34,130 bases of DNA from an uncultured Clostridia bacterium (GTDB lineage: Bacteria; Bacillota; Clostridia; Christensenellales; Borkfalkiaceae): positions 1 to 34,130 of the forward strand of contig CALVPY010000024.1 of NCBI GenBank assembly GCA_944354535.1. Direction: 5' to 3'. Made by a program: the position numbers and the translations under genes. Positions 16,851-25,656 of this stretch are shown here, one piece after another (within the stretch, counting starts at the first letter, position 1; each line of letters begins with the position of its first letter). Below the pieces are notes generated by a model. It did no database searches and was not told where the DNA came from. It saw only the letters and a program-made list of their open reading frames with translations.

Positions 16851-19800
16851 AGGGATTTTTCTCGTTTGAACAACTGAGCGGCGAGTACGCGCTTCTCGGT
16901 CGGGACGTCGAACACGGCGTGCCCACGGCTTGCTACGGCCTTTCGGACGCGCAGAAGTACCTCATCGGCGCGCTCCCCGAGCGCCGCGTCGTCTATGTGA
17001 CGGCGGACGCCCTCACTGCAAAGCGCGCGAAAGAGAGCATCGCCGCACTCTCTGGCAAACGCTGTGCACTCCTTGCCGCAAAGGACGAGGTGCTCACTTA
17101 TCGGCGCGCCCTTTCCAAAGACGCGCTCTTTGCCCGCCTTAACGCCCTCTACGAATGGCAGACGGGCGCGGAAGTGCTCGTCTGCGACATCGAAGCGATC
17201 TTACAGCTCGTGCCCGCCCGCCTTCCCGTCGTCACGCTCGCGGCGGGGGGAGAGACAGAGCTTTCCGCCCTCCTTCGGACGCTCGTCTCGTTGGGGTACA
17301 GCCGCGAGTACAACGTGGAAGCCAAGGGGAGCTTCGCCCTCCGCGGCGACATCCTCGACATCTGGCCCGTCAACCTCGAACACCCCGTCCGCATCGACTT
17401 TTTCGGCGACGAGGTGGAGGCGATCAAGCCTTACGACGAAGTGACGGCGGAGCGCTATCCCGTCCTTGAACGCGTCGACATCTGTTCGGCGACGGACGCT
17501 TTCTACGAAGAGGGCGAAAGGGAGCGCGTCCTTGCCGCCATGAAGAAGGAGGTCCGCCGCGCCAGAACTTCGCAGGCAGCGGGCAGGATGGCAGACATCA
17601 TTTCCGCCATTGAGACCGAAGAGCAGGCGAGCGATTTTACTCTTCCGCTCCTTTCCTCCGCCGTTCCCTTCTTTTCTGTGTTGGACGGCGAAACGCTCGT
17701 CATCTTTGACGAGTGCAAACTCATTTCCGATAAGATAGACGGCCTCTGGAAGGAACATATGGAGCGCTGTTCTCAGCTCCTCGAAGGGGGCGAGGCGATG
17801 AACTTCTCCCTTCGGCAGTACGTTGCGCCCGAAGATCTGGAAGACGAGATCACGCTTCTGCCCAAACTCGCGCTCTCCGCCTTCCTCTCCGACGTCCGCC
17901 TCTTCCGCCCGCTCTCCGTCCATAATTTCACCTCCGCGCCCGTCCGCAGGTACTTAAATTCCTTTGAAGACCTTCTCTCCGACCTCTCCATCTGGAAGAG
18001 GACAGGCTACCGCGTCATGCTGTGGTGCGGCACTGCGGAGCGCGCCGAAAAGACCAAAGAACAGCTCTTCGACAACGGTTTTCCCTGCGTTCCGCTCCCC
18101 AAAAGGCTGTACGACTTCAAGGGTGTCAGCGTCCTCGAAGATACCCTTGAACAGGGCTTTTTAGTGCACGAGAGCAAGCTCGCCGTCATCGGCACGAGCG
18201 ATCTCTTCCGCAAGACTGCCTCCGCCCGCCGCATCAAGAAGAAGCGGGGGGATCTTTTCCTTGCACCCGAGGTGGGGGACTACGCCGTACACGAAACATA
18301 CGGCGTCGGCAAGATCACGGGCACCAAGAAGATCGAAACGACGGACGGCATCAAGGAATATGTCGCCCTCGAATACCGCGACGGCGACACCCTCTACGTT
18401 CCCGTCGAACAGATGGATATCCTCTCCAAATATATGGGGGAGGACAGCCCCGGGCTTTCCAAGATCGGCGGCGGTGAATTCGAGCGCGTCAAGGCGCGCG
18501 TGAGGGCGTCCCTCAAAAAGATGGCGCTCGATCTAAAGCAGCTCTATGCCGAGCGGCAGGAGCGCAGGGGCTATGTCTTCCCTCCTTACGAAGAGGAGAT
18601 GGAGGAGTTTGAATCGGCGTTCCCCTATGAAGAGACGCCCGATCAGCTCTCGTCCATCGCCGAGATCAAGGCGGACATGTGTTCGGACAAGGTGATGGAT
18701 CGGCTCCTCTGCGGCGACGTCGGCTTCGGCAAGACGGAAGTGGCTCTCAGGGCGGCGTACCTCTGCATCCTCGACGGCAGGCAGGCAGCCCTCATGTGCC
18801 CGAGCACCGTCTTAAGCGAACAGCATTTCCGCACCGCCGAAGCGAGGATGAAGGACTTCGGTGTGCGCATCGCCTGCCTCAACCGCTTCCGCAGCGAGCG
18901 GGAACAGACGAGAATTCTGGCTGCCCTTGAAAAGGGGGAAGTGGACCTTCTCATCGGCACCCACCGCCTCCTTTCCAAAGACGTGAAGTTCCGCGACCTC
19001 GGGCTCCTCATCCTCGACGAAGAGCAGCGCTTCGGCGTCGAGCATAAGGAAAAACTCAAGGACATCAAGCGCAACGTCGACTGTCTCACGATGACGGCAA
19101 CGCCCATCCCGCGCACGCTGCATCTCTCCCTTTCGGGCATCCGCGACATCTCCACCATCCAGACGCCGCCCCACGCGCGCCTTCCCGTGCAGACATACGT
19201 CGCCGAAGAGTCCGAATCGCTCATCCGCGACGCCTGCATCCGCGAGATCGCCCGCGGCGGCCAGGTCTTCATCCTCTATAACCATGTGGAGAGCATCCAC
19301 GCCTTCACAAAGCGCATGGGGGAGCTTATCCCGGAAGCGCGCATCACGCTCGCCCACGGCAGGATGGAAAAGCTTGCCCTCGAAAAGAACGTCTTCGGCT
19401 TCTACCGCGGCGAGTACGACATCCTCGTCACGACGACCATCATCGAGAACGGCATCGACCTTCCCAACGCAAACACCATCATCGTCATCGATTCCGACCG
19501 CCTCGGCATCTCCCAGCTCTATCAGCTTCGGGGCAGGGTGGGGCGGGGCAAGCGCCTCGCGCACGCCTATTTTACTTACAAGCCCGAGCGCATCATGACG
19601 CAGCAGGCTGCGGAGCGGCTGAAAGCCCTCATGCAGTTCACCGAGCTCGGCTCGGGCTTCCGCATCGCCATGCGCGATCTCGAGATCCGCGGCGCGGGCA
19701 ACGTCCTGGGCGCCGAACAGCACGGGCATATGGATAAGGTGGGCTACGAGCTCTACTCCAAAATTTTGCAGGAGGAGATCACGGGCGTCAAGCACGAGAG

Positions 19801-20242
19801 CGTCGATCTCGACATCCGCACGACGGCGTTCATCCCCGAAACTTACGTCGAGTCGGCGGCGGGCAGGATGGACTGCTATAAGCAGATCGCCGAGATCCGT
19901 TCGATGTCCGACTACAAGCGCGTCAGTGTTTCCATGGGGGAAACGTACGGCCCGCTCCCGCCCGAAACGCAGAACCTTCTTGTCATCGCCGTCTTAAAGA
20001 GCTATGCCGCGAAGTTTGCGGTCAGAAAGATCTCGGTGAGCGGGAAGGGGGGCGCCCTCGAATTCGCTTCCCTCGAAGCGCTCGCAAGCGAGAAACTTTC
20101 TGCCGCAATGGAGAAATACCGCTCGTATCTTTCGCTCGATATGACGAGTGCGCCCGTCGTGCGCTTTGCCTCATTGGGCGACGGGGGCAAGACGATGGTG
20201 CTCATGACAAAATTCTTGAAGTTTGCGGCAACTTTTGTTTGA
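16847..20242 (+). CDS. mfd: Transcription-repair coupling factor Mfd
   Basis: A 1131-residue translocase that removes RNA polymerase stalled at lesions and recruits UvrA. The N-terminal UvrB-homology region covers about the first 350 residues. The RNA polymerase interaction domain contains GDYAVHETYGVGKITG near 478. The RecG-like motor has Walker A GDVGFGKTE, LDEEQRFGVEHKEKLK (DEEQ box), TATPIPRTLHLS, and the translocation motif region in REIARGGQVFILYN to GRVGRGKRLAHAY. The TRCF C-terminal domain completes the length, close to the usual 1150. Translation starts within the pth stop (ATGA) without a clear ribosome binding site, so coupling is likely. Confidence 0.97.
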   Translation: MKGFFSFEQLSGEYALLGRDVEHGVPTACYGLSDAQKYLIGALPERRVVYVTADALTAKRAKESIAALSGKRCALLAAKDEVLTYRRALSKDALFARLNALYEWQTGAEVLVCDIEAILQLVPARLPVVTLAAGGETELSALLRTLVSLGYSREYNVEAKGSFALRGDILDIWPVNLEHPVRIDFFGDEVEAIKPYDEVTAERYPVLERVDICSATDAFYEEGERERVLAAMKKEVRRARTSQAAGRMADIISAIETEEQASDFTLPLLSSAVPFFSVLDGETLVIFDECKLISDKIDGLWKEHMERCSQLLEGGEAMNFSLRQYVAPEDLEDEITLLPKLALSAFLSDVRLFRPLSVHNFTSAPVRRYLNSFEDLLSDLSIWKRTGYRVMLWCGTAERAEKTKEQLFDNGFPCVPLPKRLYDFKGVSVLEDTLEQGFLVHESKLAVIGTSDLFRKTASARRIKKKRGDLFLAPEVGDYAVHETYGVGKITGTKKIETTDGIKEYVALEYRDGDTLYVPVEQMDILSKYMGEDSPGLSKIGGGEFERVKARVRASLKKMALDLKQLYAERQERRGYVFPPYEEEMEEFESAFPYEETPDQLSSIAEIKADMCSDKVMDRLLCGDVGFGKTEVALRAAYLCILDGRQAALMCPSTVLSEQHFRTAEARMKDFGVRIACLNRFRSEREQTRILAALEKGEVDLLIGTHRLLSKDVKFRDLGLLILDEEQRFGVEHKEKLKDIKRNVDCLTMTATPIPRTLHLSLSGIRDISTIQTPPHARLPVQTYVAEESESLIRDACIREIARGGQVFILYNHVESIHAFTKRMGELIPEARITLAHGRMEKLALEKNVFGFYRGEYDILVTTTIIENGIDLPNANTIIVIDSDRLGISQLYQLRGRVGRGKRLAHAYFTYKPERIMTQQAAERLKALMQFTELGSGFRIAMRDLEIRGAGNVLGAEQHGHMDKVGYELYSKILQEEITGVKHESVDLDIRTTAFIPETYVESAAGRMDCYKQIAEIRSMSDYKRVSVSMGETYGPLPPETQNLLVIAVLKSYAAKFAVRKISVSGKGGALEFASLEALASEKLSAAMEKYRSYLSLDMTSAPVVRFASLGDGGKTMVLMTKFLKFAATFV

Positions 20243-20259
20243 TTTTCACCGAGAATTAT

Positions 20260-20288
20260 TTGCACTTCAAGCGAAAATAAGGTATAAT
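20260..20288 (+). promoter_or_regulatory. Promoter of the lipoprotein-uppP genes
   Basis: TTGCAC (20260-20265), 17 bases and TATAAT (20283-20288). It is positioned just after the mfd stop. Confidence 0.8.
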
Positions 20289-20353
20289 AAGCAAGTATGG
20301 GACGCTATATATGCGTTTCCTAAAATGAGTAACGGTTCGGAGCAGAGAATTTT

Positions 20354-22453
20354 ATGGCATTCAACAAGAAAAAAACGGCGGCGGTCGGCATCGCGGCAGT
20401 CATGGCGCTGGGCGCGCTCGCAGGCTGCGATCTCGTGTCCGTCGATCTCCAAAAGGACTATCAGCAGGTGATCGCCGAAGTCGACATCACGAAGGGCGAA
20501 GATTTCGCGTCCGGCGGCAAGTATGCTGCCTATGCAGATGCGATCGAGTCCTCCTCGATCGTCAAGCGCGACCTGGTCGCAAGCTTCATGAACGTGGGCT
20601 ATCTCTATGTCGAGTCCTACGGCTATTCCTATGAAGAGGCTTACGATCTCATCAAGAACAGCCTCGTCAACCGCGCCATCTATCTCCAGTACGCGCAGGT
20701 CTATTTCTTCGAGATCGGCGACTACACCGTCGAAGGCTACGAAGCGGCGGTGAACGCAGCCGAAGAAGGGGATAAGGACATCGCGGGCCTTGCCTATTTC
20801 CTCGACGAGGAAGAGATCGCCAAGGCGGAATACGATGTGAAGGTCTCCCTCAATACCGCCATCGATTCCCTCGAGACGTCCATCATCAATTTTGAGGACG
20901 AACACGATCACGACGAAGCGCGCACGACTCCCACGGGCGTCGATACCGTCAACGAAGACTTCGTCGACCCCGCATACAAGGTCTACACGGGCTCCAACTC
21001 CGCTTCCGACTGCGGCTCTTACGAGACGGTGGAGCGCTCCACGCCCTCGACGCGCACCCGCGCCTACAAGCGCCTTCTTGCCAACCTCAACAGCTACGGC
21101 CTTATCCAAAAGGGCGAAAACACGAGCGACGTCACCGCGCTCTCCTATTATCAGATCCAGCGCAGGAACACCTACGAGGATGCCGTCATCGATAAGCTCG
21201 GCGAAGCCTTTGAAGCGGAAGCCGAGAAGGGCATCACCGAAGAGTGGGTGAAGGCGAAGTACGACGAGACGCTTGCTTCCCAGCAGCGGACCTTCTCGTC
21301 CGATACGACATCCTTCGAATCGGCGCTCGACAGCGTTTCGGATACCTCCTTCGTCCTCTATGCGCCCGACGAAAACTACGGCTTCGTCCTCAATATCCTG
21401 CTTCCCTTCAGCTCGACGCAGTCCGCTGCACTTTCCGCAGCTCCTGCCGACAGAGGGGATAAGAACGGCAATAAGTTCATGACGCGCGCTTCCCTTCTCG
21501 ACAGCGTCCGCGCCACCGATCAGCGCAAGACGTGGTTCACGGGCCATGAAGACTATTCCTTCGTCGCGGAAGAAGGGGATAACGCCTACACGGGCGGCAT
21601 CGAAGAGAGGCAGTACCTCTTCTTCGAAAACAACATGAAGAAGTCGGAAGGGGAGACCGCGCAGTACGAGCCCCTCAAGAACTACTACGGCAAGTACACC
21701 TACAACGGCACCGTCGATAAGACGGAGGGCGAAGACGGCAAGACGGAGTTCACCATCACGCCCAACAAGCTTACGATCGACGGCTTCCTCTCCGAAATGG
21801 AAGGCTACCTCTCCGCGAACGGCTACACGCTTGAAAAGACGATCTCCGCACCCGAAAGCTATTACGATAAGTCCCTCTCCGACTACTACAAAGAAGACGG
21901 CACGGTGGACTATTCCTCCTTCGTCTACTACGAAGCAAAGGTCAATGAACTTTCCGATTTCAAGGCCAACAACGTGTTCGTCGCGGGTTCGGACGAGAAC
22001 AACGTCATGTCCATGATGAACGAGCTTTCCTTCGCCTACAACACCGACACGGCAGGGCTCAACAGCTACCTCGGTTATGCCGTCTCCCCCAACTCGACCG
22101 ACTACATGAAGGAATTCGAGTATGCGGCGCAGGAGGCTGTGCGCGGCGGCGCGGGCACGATCGTCGTCGTTCCCACCGACTACGGCTGGCACATCATCTA
22201 CTGCACGTTCTCGTATGCGGGCAGCGCGCCCTACACCTTCGATTGGAACGAGATCGAAGAGGAGGGCACCTTCTCCAACCTTTACTACGAGGCGCTCAAG
22301 GCTTCCAACCTCACGACGTATTCCTCGAGCCGTCAGTCGGAGATCATCAACTCCTTCAACAACGACTCCTGTGTCACCGTCTACGAGAAGCGCTATTCCG
22401 ATCTCTTTCAGGACGGGTCGGAGAGCGATTCCCATGCGGGTCACAACCACTGA
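20354..22453 (+). CDS. Large lipoprotein, SurA/PrsA-like foldase candidate
   Basis: A 699-residue protein with a lipoprotein signal peptide: KKK, a hydrophobic stretch and the lipobox ALAGC with Cys25. It should therefore be anchored on the outer face of the membrane. The long middle is acidic and Tyr/Ser-rich, typical of secreted clostridial proteins. Near residues 600-640 the order YMKEFEYAAQEAV, GGAGTIVVVPTDYGWHIIYC resembles the end of a parvulin-type prolyl isomerase domain, and in Clostridia a SurA/PrsA-like gene often follows mfd. The isomerase core itself is not convincing, so the call is tentative. Two His/Asp-rich patches (EDEHDHDEA near 182 and the C-terminal HAGHNH) could bind metal. 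uppP starts 19 bases after the stop. Confidence 0.65.
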   Translation: MAFNKKKTAAVGIAAVMALGALAGCDLVSVDLQKDYQQVIAEVDITKGEDFASGGKYAAYADAIESSSIVKRDLVASFMNVGYLYVESYGYSYEEAYDLIKNSLVNRAIYLQYAQVYFFEIGDYTVEGYEAAVNAAEEGDKDIAGLAYFLDEEEIAKAEYDVKVSLNTAIDSLETSIINFEDEHDHDEARTTPTGVDTVNEDFVDPAYKVYTGSNSASDCGSYETVERSTPSTRTRAYKRLLANLNSYGLIQKGENTSDVTALSYYQIQRRNTYEDAVIDKLGEAFEAEAEKGITEEWVKAKYDETLASQQRTFSSDTTSFESALDSVSDTSFVLYAPDENYGFVLNILLPFSSTQSAALSAAPADRGDKNGNKFMTRASLLDSVRATDQRKTWFTGHEDYSFVAEEGDNAYTGGIEERQYLFFENNMKKSEGETAQYEPLKNYYGKYTYNGTVDKTEGEDGKTEFTITPNKLTIDGFLSEMEGYLSANGYTLEKTISAPESYYDKSLSDYYKEDGTVDYSSFVYYEAKVNELSDFKANNVFVAGSDENNVMSMMNELSFAYNTDTAGLNSYLGYAVSPNSTDYMKEFEYAAQEAVRGGAGTIVVVPTDYGWHIIYCTFSYAGSAPYTFDWNEIEEEGTFSNLYYEALKASNLTTYSSSRQSEIINSFNNDSCVTVYEKRYSDLFQDGSESDSHAGHNH

Positions 22454-22472
22454 GCTTCCAAAGGGCTGAAAT

Positions 22473-23294
22473 ATGGATTTTTTTACGGCGATCTGGCAAT
22501 CGATCGTTTTGGGAACGGTGCAAGGACTCACAGAGTTCTTGCCCGTTTCTTCAAGCGGACATTTGGCGCTTTTGCACCGCATCCTGGGCGCGGACTTCGG
22601 CGGCAACACGCTGTTCTTTGACATCATGCTGCACGTCGGCACCCTCGTCGCGGTCGTCGCGGTGCTGTGGCGGGATATTTTGGATCTCTTCAAAAAGCCC
22701 TTCAAGACGCTGCTCATCCTTATCGTTGCGACCATCCCCGCGGGCATCGTCGGGCTCTTATTCAACGGCTGGATCGAGGAGATCACGAACGGGCAGTACG
22801 GCGTCATCATCCTCTCGTGCTGTTTTGCCTTTACGGCCGTCCTCCTGCTCGTTACCGAACACATTGCAAAGAAGCGGCAGCAGGCGCAGCCTTTCGGCTG
22901 GAAGCACGGCATCTCCATGGGGCTCATGCAGGCGGTCGCGCTCTTTCCGGGCATTTCGAGGAGCGGATCCACCATCTGTGCGGGCGTTTTGTCGGGGGCA
23001 GACCGCAAGAGCGTTGCTCACTTTTCCTTTCTCATGAGCATCCCCGTCATCTTGGGCAGCGCCCTCGTGAGCGGGCTCGACATCGTCAAAGAGCCCGAGC
23101 TCGTCACCTCGATCGGCGCGAGCGGCTTCGTGGGTATTGCCGTCGGGGTCGTCTTTGCGGCGGTGAGCGGTTTCTTTGCCGTCAAGTTCATGCTCCGCAT
23201 CATCGAAAAGGCCAACTATAAGTGGTTCAGCCTGTATTTGGCTCTCCTTGCCGTCACCTGCATCTCGCTGTACGCGGCGGGCGTCATCGCCTGA
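22473..23294 (+). CDS. uppP: Undecaprenyl-diphosphatase (UppP/BacA)
   Basis: A 273-residue polytopic membrane protein that dephosphorylates undecaprenyl diphosphate outside the membrane to recycle the cell-wall lipid carrier; its overexpression gives bacitracin resistance. The family motifs are GTVQGLTEFLPVSSSGHLAL near residue 11 and FPGISRSGSTI near 155, with eight or so hydrophobic segments. Length is normal (265-275). It lies 19 bases after the lipoprotein gene and shares its promoter. Confidence 0.96.
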   Translation: MDFFTAIWQSIVLGTVQGLTEFLPVSSSGHLALLHRILGADFGGNTLFFDIMLHVGTLVAVVAVLWRDILDLFKKPFKTLLILIVATIPAGIVGLLFNGWIEEITNGQYGVIILSCCFAFTAVLLLVTEHIAKKRQQAQPFGWKHGISMGLMQAVALFPGISRSGSTICAGVLSGADRKSVAHFSFLMSIPVILGSALVSGLDIVKEPELVTSIGASGFVGIAVGVVFAAVSGFFAVKFMLRIIEKANYKWFSLYLALLAVTCISLYAAGVIA

Positions 23295-23360
23295 AAAAGT
23301 TTTTTCCCTGCGTATAGTCTTTCTCCTTCTGCACAAGATAGCAGTATCGGAGGTAACCAA

Positions 23361-23513
23361 ATGAGATTGAATTGCGGCGATACCTGTCCTAAGACGGGAT
23401 CCTACAAGGTAGTCAACGAGGAAGGCAGGGTGGTGAACACCGTCTACGTCGGCGAAGGCGAGACGATGCCCCCTACGCAGTATTCGAACTGCCATTACGA
23501 ATCGGAAAACTGA
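23361..23513 (+). CDS. 50-residue YjzC-like small protein
   Basis: An ATG with a near-perfect site (GGAGGTAACCAA) opens a 50-codon frame: it begins MRLNCGDTCPKTGSYKVVN, continues with an EEGRVV strand and a GEGETMPPT segment, and ends YSNCHYESEN before TGA. The layout, an N-terminal G..CPKTG.Y.VV segment followed by a GE.MPP turn, resembles the small YjzC-type proteins of Bacillota, whose function is unknown. Three cysteines at positions 5, 9 and 44 are present. A terminator follows 15 bases after the stop. It is 66 bases from uppP and may share that transcript. Confidence 0.75.
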   Translation: MRLNCGDTCPKTGSYKVVNEEGRVVNTVYVGEGETMPPTQYSNCHYESEN

Positions 23514-23528
23514 ATTACCGACGAAAAA

Positions 23529-23561
23529 AACGTCCGCCCCTCCTTCCGAGGTGCGGACGTT
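23529..23561. terminator. Bidirectional intrinsic terminator
   Basis: AACGTCCGC (23529-23537) pairs with GCGGACGTT (23553-23561), with an inner CCTC/GAGG pairing. Seven A precede it, giving a T-run on the minus strand, and TTTT ends it on the plus strand. It serves the 50-residue gene and probably the aldo-keto reductase gene beyond the repeat. Confidence 0.85.
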
Positions 23562-23571
23562 TTGCCATATT

Positions 23572-23790
23572 TTAGCCTCCCCTGTGTAAGGGGTGAGCAA
23601 GTGCTTTCTTGGCAAAGCCCTGGTGGGGCTTTGACCGCTTGCGAACTTGGAAATTTCCCATTGTGGGGAAATTTCCTGACCGAAGCGCGGTCTCTACCGC
23701 GCGAGACGGTGTCTCATCATTCGGCGAATGCCGATGATGAGACGGAGGGGTTGTTGATCCCGAAGGGGACGGAAGGAGTTATCTCACGAA
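23572..23790. repeat. E1 palindromic repeat, copy C, interrupted by an E2 element
   Basis: The left part is TTTAGCCTCCCCTGTGTAAG and GGG to 23593. After an E2 insertion the rest resumes with GGTG, a long second stem GTCTCATCAT-T-CGGC (23711-23725) paired with GCCGATGATGAGAC (23730-23743), then GGAGGGGTTGTTGATCCC and CGGAAGGAGT. The tail overlaps the stop of the aldo-keto reductase gene at 23784. No gene is seen in 23514-23783. Confidence 0.75.
23593..23707 (+). repeat. E2 structured repeat, copy a (nested in E1 copy C)
   Basis: Three hairpins: CAAAGCCC (23613-23620)/GGGCTTTG (23626-23633), GGAAATTTCCC (23649-23659)/GGGAAATTTCC (23666-23676) with loop ATTGTG, and CGCGG/CCGCG near 23686-23701. 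It aligns over its whole length with the reverse strand of 13500-13614. Confidence 0.75.
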
Positions 23791-24815
23791 TGCAGCACGC
23801 GCTCGATCTCGTCGAGCTCTTCCTGCGTGAAGGCAGGGTTTATCTTCAGATTGTCCAGGATCTGCGCCGAGGAGCTCGCGCCGATGATGACGGAAGCGAC
23901 CGTCTCATCTTTGAGCACCCACGAGAGGGCGAGCTCGGGCAGCGTCTCCCCGCGCGCTTCGGCGATGCGGCGGAGGCCGTCGAGCTGCTGCTGCAATTCG
24001 GGGGTCAGACGCTCTTCCTTGAGCGAAAAGCTCTTCTTGATGCGGCTGTCGGCGGGGATGCCGTAGCGGTAGCGGTCGGTGAGGAGCCCCTGCGCGAGCG
24101 GTGAATAGACGATGAGCCCGAAGCCGTTCTCCTTCGCGCAAGCAAGAAGGCCGTCCTCCTCCACATGGCGGTCTAAAAGATTATAGCACGACTGATTGAG
24201 GATAAAAGGGGTCTTGAGTTCGCGGAACACTTTGAGCGCCGCTTCCGTCTGTTCCCTGCTGTAATTGGAGATGCCGATATACAGCGCTTTGCCCTGTTCC
24301 ACGAGGCGGTGGAGGGTGTAGCACGTCTCTTCGATGGGCGTATCGGGGGCGGGACGGTGGTGGTAGAAGATGTCCGCATAGTCGATCCCCATGCGTTTGA
24401 GGCTCTGATCGAGGGATGCGACGAGATACTTCTTGCTGCCGCCGTCGCCGTAGGGGCCCTTCCACATCCCGAAGCCCGCTTTGGTCGAGATGACCATCTC
24501 ATCGCGGTAGGAGGAAAGCTGTTCGCGCAAGATCTTCCCGAAGTTTTCCTCGGCGGAGCCGTTCCTCGGGCCGTAGTTGTTGGCAAGGTCGAAGTGCGTG
24601 ATCCCGTTGTCAAAGGCAGTGAAGATCATGTCGCGCATGGTCTCGAAGTTGTCGAACGAGCCGAAATTGTGCCAGAGCCCCAGGGAGATCTCGGGGAGTT
24701 TCAGTCCGCTCCTGCCCGCGCGGCGGTAGTGCATCGTCCCCTTCTTATAGCGCATGGGATCGGGAATGCGTTCTTTGTTGGAAATCAGGCGCCTGAATTC
24801 GGTTTCGTCGTTCAT
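23784..24815 (-). CDS. Aldo/keto reductase (YghZ / L-glyceraldehyde 3-phosphate reductase-like)
   Basis: A 343-residue NADP(H)-dependent TIM-barrel oxidoreductase. The catalytic tetrad is visible as Asp and Tyr in HFDLANNYGPRNGSAE, Lys in ISTKAG and His in FYHHRPAP. The segments LGLWHNFG and NSAEENFGKIL-like GSAEENFGKIL match the YghZ/Gpr subgroup, which reduces methylglyoxal and L-glyceraldehyde 3-phosphate. The ATG at 24815 is chosen because it opens the conserved region and has GGGGTG upstream; a longer reading to 24872 overlaps the promoter. The gene ends inside the tail of E1 copy C. It is probably monocistronic. Confidence 0.9.
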   Translation of the reverse strand: MNDETEFRRLISNKERIPDPMRYKKGTMHYRRAGRSGLKLPEISLGLWHNFGSFDNFETMRDMIFTAFDNGITHFDLANNYGPRNGSAEENFGKILREQLSSYRDEMVISTKAGFGMWKGPYGDGGSKKYLVASLDQSLKRMGIDYADIFYHHRPAPDTPIEETCYTLHRLVEQGKALYIGISNYSREQTEAALKVFRELKTPFILNQSCYNLLDRHVEEDGLLACAKENGFGLIVYSPLAQGLLTDRYRYGIPADSRIKKSFSLKEERLTPELQQQLDGLRRIAEARGETLPELALSWVLKDETVASVIIGASSSAQILDNLKINPAFTQEELDEIERVLHS

Positions 24816-24843
24816 CGTTTTCACCCCAAGTAAATTTTTAATG

Positions 24844-24872
24844 AGGATAGCACACTTTGCCGCCGAAAGCAA
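24844..24872 (-). promoter_or_regulatory. Promoter of the aldo/keto reductase gene
   Basis: On the minus strand TTGCTT (24872-24867), 17 bases and TATCCT (24849-24844) with an upstream TGC (extended -10). Predicted start near 24837. Confidence 0.5.
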
Positions 24873-24917
24873 GCAAATCGCGCATTTTCCCTTTGTTTTA
24901 ATTGCGCCCTAAATAAA

Positions 24918-24940
24918 AGCTGCGCAGGGAGAGGACAGCT
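24918..24940 (-). terminator. Weak terminator after the radical SAM/DNA-metabolism pair
   Basis: On the minus strand AGCTG pairs with CAGCT and is followed by TTTATTT. The stem overlaps the stop codon of the gene at 24939. Confidence 0.4.
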
Positions 24941-25652
24941 ATTGAAACTCCGTCATAAATTTGCGGTAACGGACGGGCAGATACCCGCGCTGCTGCCGGA
25001 GCCGTTCGCGCGAGGGGATGTTGACGGCGGAATAATACGTCTTCCACAGCGTCTGCCAGCCGTCCTCATCGGCGGAGAGCATCACCTCGGCTTTTTCCAG
25101 AGGCGCGAGAAAGAGGTGCTCCCCGTCCCATACGGCAGCCTTTTTGCGCTTGACGTCGTGAAGGACGAAGGGGTACTCGGGCAGACGCTTCTGAAAGTGC
25201 CGCGCCAAAATGTCAACAATGTCGTTATCGGGCGAAAGGGGAGCGTACAGCGCGCCGCTTGCGCTCTCAGAAAAGCGCACAAAGCCCTTCATGCGGTCGA
25301 TCTCGTGGGCGACCCGCCTCAGAGCTTGTTCCGCTTTGAGTACGTCGGGATGAGAGAGCATCCCGCGCACCGGCCCGCCCCGCTTTGCGATGAGCAGCAG
25401 ATAGCGGAAGGCGGTCTGTATGTGCCCCTCGTCACCGCAGCGGAGAAGGCGGTCGAGCTCGCGCATACACCCGCCGTCGAGCTCCCGGAAGCGGCAGAGC
25501 GCCTTCTGCGCCCGTTTGGGGTCGGGTACGATTTCCACGCACGGCCCCAAGGGTCGTTTGTTCTTTGGCAGGAGCACGGCTTCCTCGTCGCCCCACGCCG
25601 CAAGGAATGCCGTCAAAAACCCGTCCCTCGTCCCGTCTGTCAGATAGATCAT
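24939..25652 (-). CDS. DNA-metabolism protein linked to radical SAM (TIGR03915-like)
   Basis: A 237-residue protein matching in layout the family called probable DNA metabolism protein (TIGR03915/DUF4130 type). It opens with MIYLTDGTRDGFLTAFLAAW, has the middle segment DEIDRMKGFVRFSE-like HEIDRMKGFVRFSESASG, then ILARHFQKRLPEYPFVLHDVKR and a C-terminal W.TYY..VNI..R.N..L...R...P.RYRK.. pattern seen as YYSAVNIPSRERLRQQRGYLPVRYRK. In many genomes it follows the radical SAM partner and is sometimes fused to a uracil-DNA-glycosylase domain; here it stands alone. Its ATG is four bases after the partner's stop. It ends in TAG. Molecular function is not established. Confidence 0.85.
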   Translation of the reverse strand: MIYLTDGTRDGFLTAFLAAWGDEEAVLLPKNKRPLGPCVEIVPDPKRAQKALCRFRELDGGCMRELDRLLRCGDEGHIQTAFRYLLLIAKRGGPVRGMLSHPDVLKAEQALRRVAHEIDRMKGFVRFSESASGALYAPLSPDNDIVDILARHFQKRLPEYPFVLHDVKRKKAAVWDGEHLFLAPLEKAEVMLSADEDGWQTLWKTYYSAVNIPSRERLRQQRGYLPVRYRKFMTEFQ

Positions 25653-25656
25653 AGCT

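Noticed and set aside
20267-23008. A 913-codon minus-strand open frame
   Set aside because: It lies antisense to the lipoprotein and uppP genes, has no ribosome binding site or recognisable domain, and reflects GC-rich codon structure of the real genes.
23562-24104. Plus-strand frame of 180 codons starting in E1 copy C
   Set aside because: It begins in repeat sequence and continues antisense to the aldo-keto reductase gene; its opening peptide matches that of a frame in copy D for the same repeat-derived reason.
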